Origin: Gordonia sp. OPL2
GTDB lineage: Bacteria > Actinomycetota > Actinomycetes > Mycobacteriales > Mycobacteriaceae
Length of the DNA stretch: 64,000 nt
Assembly: GCF_003797825.1 (NCBI RefSeq)
Contig: NZ_RKME01000024.1
Location: forward strand, 28,435-92,434
Direction of reading: 5' to 3'
Part shown: in pieces, positions 42,790 through 51,790 of the stretch
Layout: the number at the start of each line of letters is the position of its first letter
How positions within the stretch are numbered: the first letter of the stretch is position 1
Position numbers and translations under genes: made by a program
The notes under the pieces: generated by a model
What the model was told of the DNA's origin: nothing
The model's input: only the letters and a program-made list of their open reading frames with translations
The model's database searches: none

Positions 42790-43503
42790 ATGACATTCCG
42801 AACTGCGTACGGCAACAAGTACTCCGAGAACGGTTGGCGCATGGTCAACCGCGACGAGTGTGCCCTGATCCAGGGTCTCGCGTTCATGGACACCGCGCCG
42901 GTCCGCAAGGGCTACGCGTTCGAGGCGCTGTCGGCGTTCGCCCACTGGTACGACGCGAACGTGCCGGGTGAGATCGTGTCGCCGACGTGGGGGTGGTCGA
43001 ACACGAACGACGTTTGGACGTCGAACCATTTGTCGGGCACCGCGCTCGATATCAACGCCCCGCAGTACCCGTGGGGTGGCGACCGGATGGCGCGCGAATA
43101 TCCGAACAGGGTGGCGGCGATCCGGCGGGGCCTCGCGGAGTTCGAGGGGATCATCTTCTGGGGTGCCGACTGGTCGCGCAAGGATGAGATGCACTTCCAG
43201 CTCAACGGCGGCACCGCCTCCGGTGACGGGGCGTCGGATCGGCTGGTCGACTTCGTGACGCGGCGGATCAAGGACGGCCGCCTGATCGGGTCGGTCGGGA
43301 AGACGGCGCTCGACGCGGCGAAGGTCAACGCGTTCACTCAGGCGTTCATGGGTCCGATCGGCTCGGACACGAAGGACTCGCGCGAGCAACTGTGCGGCAT
43401 GGGCGCCCGCGACGCCGGCGAGTACGACGGCTGGGGACAGCTCGGCAACCGCACCTTCACCGACGGCCTCGGCGCGGTGCTCGGTCGGGTGGTGAACCGA
43501 TGA
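42790..43503 (+). CDS. lysA: Endolysin part 1: M15 peptidase
   Basis: A 237-aa protein with AGGAGG RBS. Peptidase M15 ligands are seen at H80 and D87 (SNHLSGTALDIN) and H135 (DEMHFQL), so it cuts peptidoglycan stems (L-Ala-D-Glu or related). Residues 178-237 (FMGPIGSDTKDSREQL, GQLGNRTFTDGL) form a C-terminal domain repeated in the second endolysin, probably for cell-wall binding. Confidence 0.85.
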   Translation: MTFRTAYGNKYSENGWRMVNRDECALIQGLAFMDTAPVRKGYAFEALSAFAHWYDANVPGEIVSPTWGWSNTNDVWTSNHLSGTALDINAPQYPWGGDRMAREYPNRVAAIRRGLAEFEGIIFWGADWSRKDEMHFQLNGGTASGDGASDRLVDFVTRRIKDGRLIGSVGKTALDAAKVNAFTQAFMGPIGSDTKDSREQLCGMGARDAGEYDGWGQLGNRTFTDGLGAVLGRVVNR

Positions 43504-43775
43504 GCGCGACCGGCATGCCCGACCTCACCGAGGAGGGCTACGACCGGATCGTGGATCACGGCCGCGTACAGACGGTCTGGTACCCGGACGGCCGAGTGCG
43601 GCTGCGCCACGAGTGCCGACGACCTTACATCGTCCTGCACACCGCACCCCTGCTGCAGCTCGACAACGGCCACACGATCGTCTCGACCGACCCAGTAACC
43701 GTCACCCCGTCGATCATGTGCGCCGACTGCGGCCTGCATGGATTCCTCACCGACGGCGTCTGGAAGGACTGCTGA
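43500..43775 (+). CDS. Small Cys-containing protein between endolysins
   Basis: A 91-aa protein overlapping both endolysin genes. RLRHEC near residue 38, CADCG at about 74 and a terminal Cys form a possible zinc site. Position suggests a lysis-cassette role; none can be assigned. Confidence 0.5.
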   Translation: MSATGMPDLTEEGYDRIVDHGRVQTVWYPDGRVRLRHECRRPYIVLHTAPLLQLDNGHTIVSTDPVTVTPSIMCADCGLHGFLTDGVWKDC

Positions 43776-44686
43776 TGGGTACCTACTGGGCCGACGTCTC
43801 ACAGTTCCAGCGGCCGGTCGACGACGACTACCCGCATCGGGTGTTCTCGTTCCGCACCAACACCGGCAGCGTGAAGGACACCCGCGCCGACGCCAACCTC
43901 ACGTGGGCGTTGCAGGCGCTCGCCGACGGCGACCTCGACATCGTCATCCCCTACTACTTCTTCCGGCCCGGGGCGGCGAACTGCGACCTGTGGCGTGAGG
44001 TCGTCACCCGCGCCGGGCGGATCGATCCGCGCATCGTCTGCATGGTCGACGTCGAATCCGGATCGGGTTCGTCGCAGGGTGCGATCCCGATCCGCGACCA
44101 CTCGGACGAGATCAACGATGAGATCGCCCGCGTCCGAGGATGGCTCGGCGGTTCGCGGGTGATCGGCTACTACAACCCGCGCGCCGACCCCGCCCTGTGG
44201 AAGGCTCGCGGCGACGTCCCGCTGGTGGTGCCGCACTACAACGGCAGCCCGGGCGATTCCTACGCGTACCCGAATCGGTTCGCCCATCAGTACTCCGACC
44301 GTGTGCCGTGCGCGCCGTTCGGACCGTGCGACGCCAACTACTCGGCGTTGTCCATCGACCAGCTCAAGACACTCTTTGGAATGGGAGGCACCACCATGGC
44401 GACAACCGACGTCGACCGCATCAACGACTTCACCCGCAACTTCAACGGCCCCATCGGCTCCGACGCCAAGGACATCCGATACCAGCTCGTCGGTGCCCGC
44501 GACCTCGTCTACAAGACGGTCAACGGCAAGAAGGTCGTCGACCTCGAGAAGTCGTTCCCTGGACTCCCGCAGCTCGGGAACCGCACCGTCACCGACGCGC
44601 TCGCCGCCATCGGCACCGCGCTCGGCATCCCCGGCTTCTACGACCCACTCGGGATCGTGAAGAACCCCACCACGGAAGGCAAGTGA
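43775..44686 (+). CDS. lysA: Endolysin part 2: GH25-like muramidase
   Basis: A 303-aa protein. The GH25 fold is shown by WADVSQFQ (D7), FSFRTNTGS, VDVES (D92, E94), VIGYYNPRADPALW and AHQYSD. Residues 213-282 (FNGPIGSDAKDIRYQL, LPQLGNRTVTDAL) repeat the C-terminal domain of the M15 endolysin. An internal RBS and ATG at 44383-44398 may yield the binding domain alone. Splitting of the two activities is a known Gordonia-phage trait. Confidence 0.85.
   Translation: MGTYWADVSQFQRPVDDDYPHRVFSFRTNTGSVKDTRADANLTWALQALADGDLDIVIPYYFFRPGAANCDLWREVVTRAGRIDPRIVCMVDVESGSGSSQGAIPIRDHSDEINDEIARVRGWLGGSRVIGYYNPRADPALWKARGDVPLVVPHYNGSPGDSYAYPNRFAHQYSDRVPCAPFGPCDANYSALSIDQLKTLFGMGGTTMATTDVDRINDFTRNFNGPIGSDAKDIRYQLVGARDLVYKTVNGKKVVDLEKSFPGLPQLGNRTVTDALAAIGTALGIPGFYDPLGIVKNPTTEGK
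44383..44398 (+). promoter_or_regulatory. Internal ribosome-binding site and start in muramidase gene
   Basis: GGGAGG (44383-44388), a 7-nt spacer and an in-frame ATG (44396-44398) precede the C-terminal domain. Initiation here would give a 96-aa product holding only the wall-binding domain. The site falls exactly at the domain boundary. Confidence 0.55.
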
Positions 44687-44691
44687 TCACC

Positions 44692-45090
44692 ATGTCGGTA
44701 CCCACAACCACTCCCGCTCGCCTCGTCTTCGGACGTGAGCCCGCCGTTATCTCGGCAGCGATCATGGCCGCCGTCGCGCTGCTCAGCGGGTTCCTGACGC
44801 CGATCTCGCCGACGACCCAGGCGCTCATCCAGACTGCCGTCGGCGCGGTGCTCGGCCTCTGGGTGCTCATCCAGGTGCGCGAGAATGTTGTGCCCGGCGT
44901 CCTCACACTGATCCAGGCGGTGCTTCCGCTCGCGGTCGTCGCCGGAGTCGACTGGACCACCGAACAGCAGGGCTTGATCTACTCGTCCGCCGCCGTGATC
45001 CTCGGACTGCTCGCGCGACCGAACCTGAATCCGAAGGTCATCGACGGCGAGGTGGTGCCCGGTTCGGTCAGGGACGAGCCTCTCGCATGA
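44692..45090 (+). CDS. Holin (multi-TM)
   Basis: A 132-aa protein with three to four hydrophobic helices (AVISAAIMAAVALLSGFL; ALIQTAVGAVLGLWVLIQV; VLTLIQAVLPLAVVAGV; SAAVILGLLA) and an acidic tail. It directly follows the endolysins, the usual holin slot. Function inferred from topology and position. Confidence 0.7.
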   Translation: MSVPTTTPARLVFGREPAVISAAIMAAVALLSGFLTPISPTTQALIQTAVGAVLGLWVLIQVRENVVPGVLTLIQAVLPLAVVAGVDWTTEQQGLIYSSAAVILGLLARPNLNPKVIDGEVVPGSVRDEPLA

Positions 45091-45365
45091 ACTGGCTGAA
45101 CCCCGCCGCGCTGAGTGACATCGGCGTGGTGGGGGTCGTCGTCGGGTTCGTCTTGGTGCTCGGCATCGCCTTCGCTCGCAAATGGATTGTGCTGGGCAGC
45201 GAGATCGACATCTACAAGACCGCCGCCGAACGCGACGCCAACACGATCAGGGACCTGTTGGCCGCGAACGCGACGCAGGCCCAGACGATGGCCGAATGGA
45301 ATGTCGCCGGGCAACTGATCGCGAGTCAGTCCCGCGCACTACGAGACAGTTTGGAACACAACTGA
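45087..45365 (+). CDS. Single-TM lysis-cassette protein
   Basis: A 92-aa protein with one N-terminal TM helix (IGVVGVVVGFVLVLGIAFA) and a helical soluble tail (TIRDLLAANATQAQTMAEW). It may be a second holin-like or spanin-like component. Overlaps the holin by ATGA. Confidence 0.6.
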   Translation: MNWLNPAALSDIGVVGVVVGFVLVLGIAFARKWIVLGSEIDIYKTAAERDANTIRDLLAANATQAQTMAEWNVAGQLIASQSRALRDSLEHN

Positions 45366-45562
45366 TGTGGTGGCGACGGAGCAAGGAAATGAAGCATGCA
45401 CAGGTTGTAGATGCACGATCCCGGGCGCACGCCCGATCGGCCGAGAAGGCTCGGTCCGAGAGTGCGCGTCTCGTCGCTCAGGCGAGGCCAGTGCAGCAGG
45501 AGCTACGTGACCAGATGGAGCGAAACCACTGGGCTGAGCTGATCTTCGGAAGGTTGAACTAG
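45365..45562 (+). CDS. Small basic helical protein
   Basis: A 65-aa protein (MWWRRSKEMKHAQVVDARSR at the start), strongly charged and helical, with start and stop overlapping its neighbours. Similar small basic proteins occur in lysis cassettes of related actinophages. Function unknown. Confidence 0.55.
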   Translation: MWWRRSKEMKHAQVVDARSRAHARSAEKARSESARLVAQARPVQQELRDQMERNHWAELIFGRLN

Positions 45563-45936
45563 TGGAACTGACGCACGTGGCCGACTGGGCGCTCGTTGTG
45601 TTGGCGGGTGTCACGACCGTCTTCACCCTCTGCTACTTCGTTGGGCAGCCGTGGTGGAAGGAGCGGGTGTCGATCATCTACCTCGGCAAGTCGGTTCTGC
45701 TGTCGCTGGTGCTGATCCAGATCTCGGCGTCGGTGTGGGCGGGAACGAGTTACCCGGGACGCGCTGTGATCCGGCTGGTGCTCTACTCCGGTGGCGCGAT
45801 CATGATGTTCGCGCTGCTGGTGATGCTGCTCGTGCTGCAACACCGCACTCGTCGGGATCGTCGAGCCGCGGGTGACCATCGGCGGCAGTGGGAGATCTGG
45901 CGCGACGAACTCTTCAGCCGGATGCCGATCAGATGA
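45562..45936 (+). CDS. Three-TM membrane protein, possible second holin
   Basis: A 124-aa protein, GTG start. TM helices at about residues 8-28, 40-60 and 72-93, followed by an Arg-rich cytoplasmic tail (QHRTRRDRRAAGDHRRQ). In Gordonia phages, several small membrane proteins often accompany the lysins. Overlaps lysB by ATGA. Confidence 0.6.
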   Translation: MELTHVADWALVVLAGVTTVFTLCYFVGQPWWKERVSIIYLGKSVLLSLVLIQISASVWAGTSYPGRAVIRLVLYSGGAIMMFALLVMLLVLQHRTRRDRRAAGDHRRQWEIWRDELFSRMPIR

Positions 45937-46643
45937 TCGACCTCCTCTGGCTCGACGGAACTTGGACCCGCCCGGGCCGCCGTTCGGCGCCGTCGGAGGC
46001 GCTGCGCCGCGCCGTCGATGGGAGCCGGGTGCGCTTCACCTACGTCGACTACCCGGGCCAGTTCGGTCCGGCGACGGGCGTCGGCGATCTGTCACCGGCC
46101 GAGTCGGTTTCGGCAGGCATGGTGGCGCTCACCCACGGCGTCGAGGCCTCCCTCAACCGCGTCGTCGTTGGCGGCTACTCGCAGGGCGCGATGGCCGCGA
46201 TCGCATTCGCCCGCGAGATCCTGGCCCAACGGCCGGATCTGGTCGTCGACGCCGTCGCGACGATGGGCGACCCCCATAACCCGGTGCACGTCGGCCGGGC
46301 GGGGATCGCGGGCCCGCTGTCGGTGCCGCGGCGCCGGTTCACGGTGCATGTGCCGGGTGATCCGATCGCTGATCTGCCACTCGGGTCACCCCTGCGGTCG
46401 GTGGCCGATTTGACCGAGTGGATCAGCATTCGGTCGCCGGAGGCCGGTATCCGTTGGGCCACCGAGGCGTACGAGACCCTCGACCGGCAGCGAGCGCAGG
46501 CGTGGTGGGCGCCGTGGCGCTGGCACGACATCGAGTCGGCGGGCCGGTATGTGCTCGGCTACCTCGGCACGAAACACACCACCGACTACGTGACCGGTGG
46601 TCACGCGGTGCGGCTGGCCCGGATGATCGGGGGGGTTGCGTAG
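45933..46643 (+). CDS. lysB: LysB mycolyl-arabinogalactan esterase
   Basis: A 236-aa alpha/beta hydrolase. Nucleophile S83 in GGYSQGAM, candidate Asp in MGDPHN (113) or VPGDPIADLP (143) and H224 in TGGHAVRL make up the triad. It cleaves mycolates from arabinogalactan to break the outer membrane at lysis, implying a mycolic-acid host. Confidence 0.88.
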   Translation: MIDLLWLDGTWTRPGRRSAPSEALRRAVDGSRVRFTYVDYPGQFGPATGVGDLSPAESVSAGMVALTHGVEASLNRVVVGGYSQGAMAAIAFAREILAQRPDLVVDAVATMGDPHNPVHVGRAGIAGPLSVPRRRFTVHVPGDPIADLPLGSPLRSVADLTEWISIRSPEAGIRWATEAYETLDRQRAQAWWAPWRWHDIESAGRYVLGYLGTKHTTDYVTGGHAVRLARMIGGVA

Positions 46644-48193
46644 TGCCGCCGCGGATACCAGGTCGGCCTCCGCGCACCGTCGACCTCGAAGACCTGCACG
46701 ACATCATCCTGAACGCGATGATCGTCGCCCCGTTGGCTCGGCTCATCGCGCCGAAGCTCGGGCTCGACCCAGAGGACTTCGACACCATCGAGGAGATTGA
46801 GGACTTCCTCAACCCGTGGCAAGACCTGTTCGGGGCGGACTTCGGTGATCTGCGTGATGCGTTCGAGGGCGACTACACCGGCACCGATCCGACCCTCCTG
46901 GCGATCCAGTCGCTGACCACGGGCAAGTGGGTCGACCTCGACAACATCGTCGACAACATCAACAACGCGATCGCTGGCGGTGTCGCCGCCGGAACCGGCG
47001 CGGTGGCAGGTGTTTTCAACACCGTGGCCAACATTTTCGGTATCGCCGACGCCGCACAGAAGACCGCCATGGCGGCTCAGCAGCAACTGCAGGACATCGC
47101 CAACACCACCCCCGAGGGCGGGTTCTCCTGGTCCACCATCTTTGCCGGGGCTGATGGGTCCGCGCTCAACTCCAGCGACTGGCCAGCGGGGTCCTCCGAT
47201 CTGGTGATCCGCGGGGACAACGGCTATGTCGGCATCGCATCCGGCGCAGGCAACGGCACCTACTACCGGCAGTGCGCCTACTCCTTCGCGACCGACACTC
47301 AGGCCACCTCGATGGTGTTGGGTACCCGCCCAGCACTCGCACCCGGCTACGACACCGGGATGACCCTGCGGTGCAACGCCGACATGACCGCCGGGGCCTA
47401 CTGCACCGTGGACCGCGAGATGGTGTCGGTGGGCCGGTTCACCCGGTCCGGCTCGACGTGGACCTTCACCCCGTTTTCGACCCAGGCCGTGGCCATCAAC
47501 CAGGGCGACATCATCCGGTTCCGCGCATCAGGAGACAACTATTATGTCCAGGTCAACGGCACCACCAAGCTGTCCGTCACCGACAGCGGTGCAACAGTCG
47601 CCAAGGGCGCCAGCTACCGCCGGTCGGGGTTCCTCGAACAGCGTGGCACCCAGATCTTCTCGGTGGACTCTTACCGCATTGCCTCGTTCGCGATGGCGGA
47701 CTGGTCAGCGCCGGGAGCAGGGTTGACCACCGCTGCGTGGCGGGTACGCCGAAGCAACACCGCCGAGGTGACCATCACCGCAGGGACGAACGTGCGCGAT
47801 GTCATGCCGTCGGGGTTCTATGAGTCCTCCGATCTCGCCAACAATGTGACCGTCACCGATCTGGGGCTCGGTCGAATCACGATCGCCGAGGCGGGCTTTT
47901 ACGAGATCGCGGCCTCCTCGGTGTACCGAACCAACTTCAGCAACTTGTCCGATGCGTACCGGCCCACCCAGTGGGTCCTCTACGTCGACGGCACACCCGT
48001 CGCGGGCCCGATCCATTCGGGGGCAAGCACCACCGTCTATCTGGCGGCCGGTCAGGTCGTCCAGCCGGGCTACGTTGCGGCCTGGCCAGGGTCCTACAGC
48101 TCCACAGCCGACAACCCGACGATCGCCTCATCCACCATCAACCGAATCGGCGGCGGCCCATCGGCGTCGTTCACCGGACGAAAGGTCGCCTGA
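46643..48193 (+). CDS. Minor tail protein
   Basis: A 516-aa protein, GTG start overlapping the lysB stop (TAGTG). N-terminal helical attachment part (residues 1-160, with an Ala/Gly-rich stretch), then a lectin-like beta domain (about 165-360, GSTWTFTPFSTQAVAIN; YYVQVNGTTKLSV) and a C-terminal jelly-roll/TNF-like domain (ITIAEAGFYEIAASSVYR). Candidate receptor-binding protein. Confidence 0.7.
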   Translation: MPPRIPGRPPRTVDLEDLHDIILNAMIVAPLARLIAPKLGLDPEDFDTIEEIEDFLNPWQDLFGADFGDLRDAFEGDYTGTDPTLLAIQSLTTGKWVDLDNIVDNINNAIAGGVAAGTGAVAGVFNTVANIFGIADAAQKTAMAAQQQLQDIANTTPEGGFSWSTIFAGADGSALNSSDWPAGSSDLVIRGDNGYVGIASGAGNGTYYRQCAYSFATDTQATSMVLGTRPALAPGYDTGMTLRCNADMTAGAYCTVDREMVSVGRFTRSGSTWTFTPFSTQAVAINQGDIIRFRASGDNYYVQVNGTTKLSVTDSGATVAKGASYRRSGFLEQRGTQIFSVDSYRIASFAMADWSAPGAGLTTAAWRVRRSNTAEVTITAGTNVRDVMPSGFYESSDLANNVTVTDLGLGRITIAEAGFYEIAASSVYRTNFSNLSDAYRPTQWVLYVDGTPVAGPIHSGASTTVYLAAGQVVQPGYVAAWPGSYSSTADNPTIASSTINRIGGGPSASFTGRKVA

Positions 48194-48194
48194 C

Positions 48195-48380
48195 ATGGCT
48201 ACATTCACCCTCCCGGAGATCCCCGACGTCACCTTCACCGTCACCCGCGGCTCCGACGGCGAGTCGGGACTTCCATCGAACTGGATCAACATCCGCGGCA
48301 CCCGGCCTGGCACCCCGACCGATGACGACCCCGAACCTGATCCCGTTGTCGTGTCCGAGGTCGGATTCGCCGGGCCCTGA
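48195..48380 (+). CDS. Small tail-module protein
   Basis: A 61-aa protein. Strand-rich start (MATFTLPEIPDVTFTVTRGS) and a Pro/Asp-rich end. Its first residues resemble the start of the SGNH tail protein at 52462 (MPDITFTLTDG), suggesting a shared attachment motif. Confidence 0.45.
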   Translation: MATFTLPEIPDVTFTVTRGSDGESGLPSNWINIRGTRPGTPTDDDPEPDPVVVSEVGFAGP

Positions 48381-48395
48381 CGATAGGAGCACACC

Positions 48396-48695
48396 GTGGC
48401 TATGCAGTCATCGATCGATTACGTCGGACGATTCATTAAGGACCCCAGCACGACCCGGCCCTACACCCAGGACTGGTCGAAGTACCTCGCCGACATCGAC
48501 GACCAGATCTCGTCCGTCTCCTTCACAGTCGAGGCGGGGCTGACGAAGGGGGCCGTCAGCAACACGGCGACGAACGCGACCGTCGTGCTGTCGGGCGGCA
48601 CCGCGGGCGTCTCGTACGACGTCACCTGCCAGATCACCACCGTCGGCGGCGTGATCGACGAGCGCACAGCGCAGTTCCTCGTCCAGAGCCGATGA
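48396..48695 (+). CDS. Small Ig-like tail protein
   Basis: A 99-aa protein, GTG start. A tail-attachment-like N-terminus (YTQDWSKYLADIDDQISSV) leads into an Ig-like beta sandwich (NATVVLSGGTAGVSYDVTCQ). Probably a decoration or fibre adaptor. Confidence 0.55.
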   Translation: MAMQSSIDYVGRFIKDPSTTRPYTQDWSKYLADIDDQISSVSFTVEAGLTKGAVSNTATNATVVLSGGTAGVSYDVTCQITTVGGVIDERTAQFLVQSR

Positions 48696-48928
48696 TCGAC
48701 GCCGACCCCTGGGTCTCGGAGATCCTCGCCGACCCGTGGCGCACCCGGATCGACGCCGAGTCATGGACGACCGATGTGCCGGCCGACCGCTGGGTCAGCG
48801 AGATCGGCGCTGAGCCATGGCGATCCGAGATCGCGGCTGATCCGTGGGGTCCACGTGTCATCGTCTGGCCCGAACCGCCCGAGGGTCTGTTCCTTCCCTT
48901 CACCATTCCCGCGACGCTAGGAGCCTGA
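48692..48928 (+). CDS. Nonapeptide-repeat protein
   Basis: A 78-aa protein built almost entirely of six tandem 9-residue units of the form A-[DE]-x-W-x-x-x-[IV]-x, with Trp exactly every nine residues (ADPWVSEIL, ADPWRTRID, AESWTTDVP, ADRWVSEIG, AEPWRSEIA, ADPWGPRVI), then a short tail. The regular Trp spacing suggests a repetitive beta structure on a tail fibre. Confidence 0.6.
   Translation: MIDADPWVSEILADPWRTRIDAESWTTDVPADRWVSEIGAEPWRSEIAADPWGPRVIVWPEPPEGLFLPFTIPATLGA
48701..48862 (+). repeat. Six tandem 27-bp repeats
   Basis: Units begin at 48701, 48728, 48755, 48782, 48809 and 48836, with no gaps. Each starts GCYGA and has TGG at bases 10-12. The units have diverged at the DNA level but keep the 9-codon register. 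Confidence 0.85.
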
Positions 48929-48929
48929 C

Positions 48930-51101
48930 GTGGCAGCGAAGACCGATTGGCAGAGTGGCGACGAGGTCACCGCGGCGACGCTCAACGACCTCGGGGCCGA
49001 GATCAACGGCAAGACGACCGACGCCGCGGTAACGGCCGCCATCAACGCGGCGATCGCCAACCTGCTCGACGGCGCCCCGGGCGCGCTCGACACACTCAAC
49101 GAACTCGCGGCCGCGATGGGGGACGACGCGAACTTCGCCGCCACCGTCACCAACGCGCTCGCCACGAAACGCGAACTGGTGTCCGGGACCAATCGCGTGT
49201 ACACCACCGACAGTGGCGGCGCCCAGACATCGGTGCCGTTGTCGTCATCGCCCACCGCGCAGACGATCATGCTGCGCACCGCGGGCGGCGTGACCAGCGT
49301 CGGCACCCCGACTGATCCGGCACACGCCACGACCAAGGGCTACGTCGATACCGGCCTGAGCGGCAAGGCCGCCGTCGATCACGAGCACACGGTCGACGAC
49401 ATCGACGCGACCGGCACCCCGTCGAACACCACCTACCTGCGCGGCGACGGCGCTTGGGCCACACCGCCCGGCGGCGGAGGCGGATCAGGCATCACCCAGC
49501 TCGCCGAAGACCCGTCCCCGGAGCTCGGCGGCAGCCTCGAGCTCAACGGCCACACCGTCGGCGCGGCCACCGCGACCGACCTCGCCGATCTGCACGCCGC
49601 GACGCCGCTGGCGCGAACGCTGTTCGCCGCCGACGACGAGTCCGAGGCCCAATCAGCACTGGGGATCGACGAGGTCACTCTCGACGATCTCGCCCGGGTC
49701 ACCAAGCAGGGCTACGCGCTGGCCCAGGAGTTCTACCGGATCGCGGAGTTCCCTGTCGACGACTCGGGCAACTTCGCATCGCTCATCGTGACCGGACGCC
49801 TCGGCGGATGGACCACGTCGAACAACGCTTACTGGCAGATGCTGCTGGGCAACCGATCCGAGAGCTACGACGGCGACACGTTCCGATCGAGCGTCGTCGT
49901 CACGGGCAATGTGGCCCAGGCGCTGGGCACCTGCGAGCTCGTCGCCTACGGCCAGACCGACAAGACCGCGGTGCTCTACGTGCGGGTGCCGGCCGACCAG
50001 TACTACTCGTTCGACCTGGCGTTCAACTCGCTGCAGGTGACCCCCGACTTCACCGGAGAGCCCGAGATCCCGACGGGTGATCCGATCTGGGCACTGTCTA
50101 ACACGCCGCTACTGCAGGTGTGGCCCAACGGCGAGGTCGCCTTCAACCAGGTGCGCCTCGGCTGGGGGCCGACCGAAGCGACCCACGCGTCACCGAAGTA
50201 CTACGTCGACGACGGGCTGGCGGGCAAGGCGAACCTCGCCCACGGCCACGGCCCCGCCGACCTCGGCGGTACCCCCACGCCCACCACCTTCTACCGCGGC
50301 GACGGCACCTGGGTCGTGCCAACGAACACCACCTACTCGGCGCTCGCGCTGGCCGAGTTCACCACCGGCACCGCGACGACCTCGCGGGCGATCACCGCGC
50401 TGCTACTCAACCAGATGATCAACCAGAAGATCACCGGCGCATCCGCGACGGCACCCACGGCGATTGGCCAGGACATCGCGAAGGCGGCCGACGGGCCAGC
50501 AGTCCGCACCCTCATCGGTGCGGTCGACTCCGCGTATGTGGCGGCGCAGATCGCCAACCTCATCGCCTCGGCGCCCGGCGCGATGGACACTCTCGACGAG
50601 CTCGCCGCCGCACTCGGTGACGACCCGAACTTCGCAGCGACGATCACCAACGCGCTGGCACTCAAGGCCCCGCTCGCGGCGCCCGCGCTGACCGGTGCGG
50701 CCACCCTCGACGGACAGGCGCTCGTCAAGACCAACGACAGCCGACTGTCACTGGCACAGACGGCGGTCCAGCCCGCGGCGCTCGCGGCGGCCCAGGTCGT
50801 CGCGGTCCGTTCGGTGACCGGCACGACCGACACGCTCGTGTTGGCCGATCAGGGCAAGGCGATCGAGTGCAGCAACGCCGCCGCCATCACCCTCACCGTG
50901 CCGCCGAACTCATCGGTCGCCTTTCCGGTCGGCACGGTGATCGAGGTGCTGCAGGTTGGCGGCGGCCAGGTGACCGTGGCGGCCGGATCGGGCGTGACGA
51001 TCAACAATGCGGGATCGCTGTCCACGCGAGCACAGTGGTCGGTGCTGACCCTGCGTAAGCGCGGCACCGACACATGGCTCCTCGCGGGGGACATGGCGTG
51101 A
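48930..51101 (+). CDS. Large tail fibre protein
   Basis: A 723-aa protein, GTG start. Collar/fibre modules occur twice: GAPGALDTLNELAAAMGDD (about residue 50) with SAPGAMDTLDELAAALGDD (about 550), and NTTYLRGDGAWATP with PTTFYRGDGTWVVP. The middle (YRIAEFPVDDSGNFASLIVT) is a head-like beta domain, and a final jelly-roll ends in TWLLAGDMA. Likely a trimeric fibre. Confidence 0.75.
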   Translation: MAAKTDWQSGDEVTAATLNDLGAEINGKTTDAAVTAAINAAIANLLDGAPGALDTLNELAAAMGDDANFAATVTNALATKRELVSGTNRVYTTDSGGAQTSVPLSSSPTAQTIMLRTAGGVTSVGTPTDPAHATTKGYVDTGLSGKAAVDHEHTVDDIDATGTPSNTTYLRGDGAWATPPGGGGGSGITQLAEDPSPELGGSLELNGHTVGAATATDLADLHAATPLARTLFAADDESEAQSALGIDEVTLDDLARVTKQGYALAQEFYRIAEFPVDDSGNFASLIVTGRLGGWTTSNNAYWQMLLGNRSESYDGDTFRSSVVVTGNVAQALGTCELVAYGQTDKTAVLYVRVPADQYYSFDLAFNSLQVTPDFTGEPEIPTGDPIWALSNTPLLQVWPNGEVAFNQVRLGWGPTEATHASPKYYVDDGLAGKANLAHGHGPADLGGTPTPTTFYRGDGTWVVPTNTTYSALALAEFTTGTATTSRAITALLLNQMINQKITGASATAPTAIGQDIAKAADGPAVRTLIGAVDSAYVAAQIANLIASAPGAMDTLDELAAALGDDPNFAATITNALALKAPLAAPALTGAATLDGQALVKTNDSRLSLAQTAVQPAALAAAQVVAVRSVTGTTDTLVLADQGKAIECSNAAAITLTVPPNSSVAFPVGTVIEVLQVGGGQVTVAAGSGVTINNAGSLSTRAQWSVLTLRKRGTDTWLLAGDMA

Positions 51102-51790
51102 CCGGACTGCCGGCCACCCGCTACCGGGCGACCCGGCGCGGCGCGCAGCCAGTGGTGTTCATCGAGGCCGTCACATCGACCAACCCCTCCGGCGGCACCT
51201 CGGTCAACGTGGCGCTGCCACCGAACGGCCAGGTCGGCGATCTCGTCGTCATCTTCACCGGCGTCTACAACGGCAACGCCAACGTGCCGAGCGGGTGGAC
51301 ACTCATCGCGCAGACCACCAACGGCAGCCGGGCACGCATCACGACGATGCAGCGGATCCTCGACGGCACCGAAGGGGCAACCGTCACGGTGACCGTGACG
51401 AACAACGATTCAACCGTCCACGCCGCGTGCCTGTTCCGAGGTGTCAACGCCGCCAACCCGATCGACGTGTCGGCGAGCAACTCGGCAGCGGCGACCAGCA
51501 GCCAGGTCACACCGACGGTGACGACGACTGCGGCCGTGCCGGTCGGACTCGGCCTGATCGTCCGCGCGGCCGCCAGCTACCGGGCGGCGCTGTCGGGCAA
51601 CTACACCTGGCCCGCCGGATGGACCGAGGTGGTCGACGCCCAGGCCAACACCTCCGGCGACCCGACGCTGGCCACACTCGGCGTCGCCGTGCGCACACCG
51701 ACGACCGTCGGGGCGCAGGGCACCGTGACCGCCACGCATACAGCGTCGCAGACCTACGGGGCCGTCACGATGGGGCTGCGGGTGAAATAG
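51098..51790 (+). CDS. Minor tail beta-sandwich protein
   Basis: A 230-aa protein, GTG start. One beta domain (GQVGDLVVIFTGVYNGNANV; VPSGWTLIAQTTNGSRAR; MQRILDGTEGATVTVTVT) of the kind found in phage adhesins. Overlaps the fibre gene and is followed by a TAGTG overlap. Confidence 0.6.
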   Translation: MTGLPATRYRATRRGAQPVVFIEAVTSTNPSGGTSVNVALPPNGQVGDLVVIFTGVYNGNANVPSGWTLIAQTTNGSRARITTMQRILDGTEGATVTVTVTNNDSTVHAACLFRGVNAANPIDVSASNSAAATSSQVTPTVTTTAAVPVGLGLIVRAAASYRAALSGNYTWPAGWTEVVDAQANTSGDPTLATLGVAVRTPTTVGAQGTVTATHTASQTYGAVTMGLRVK

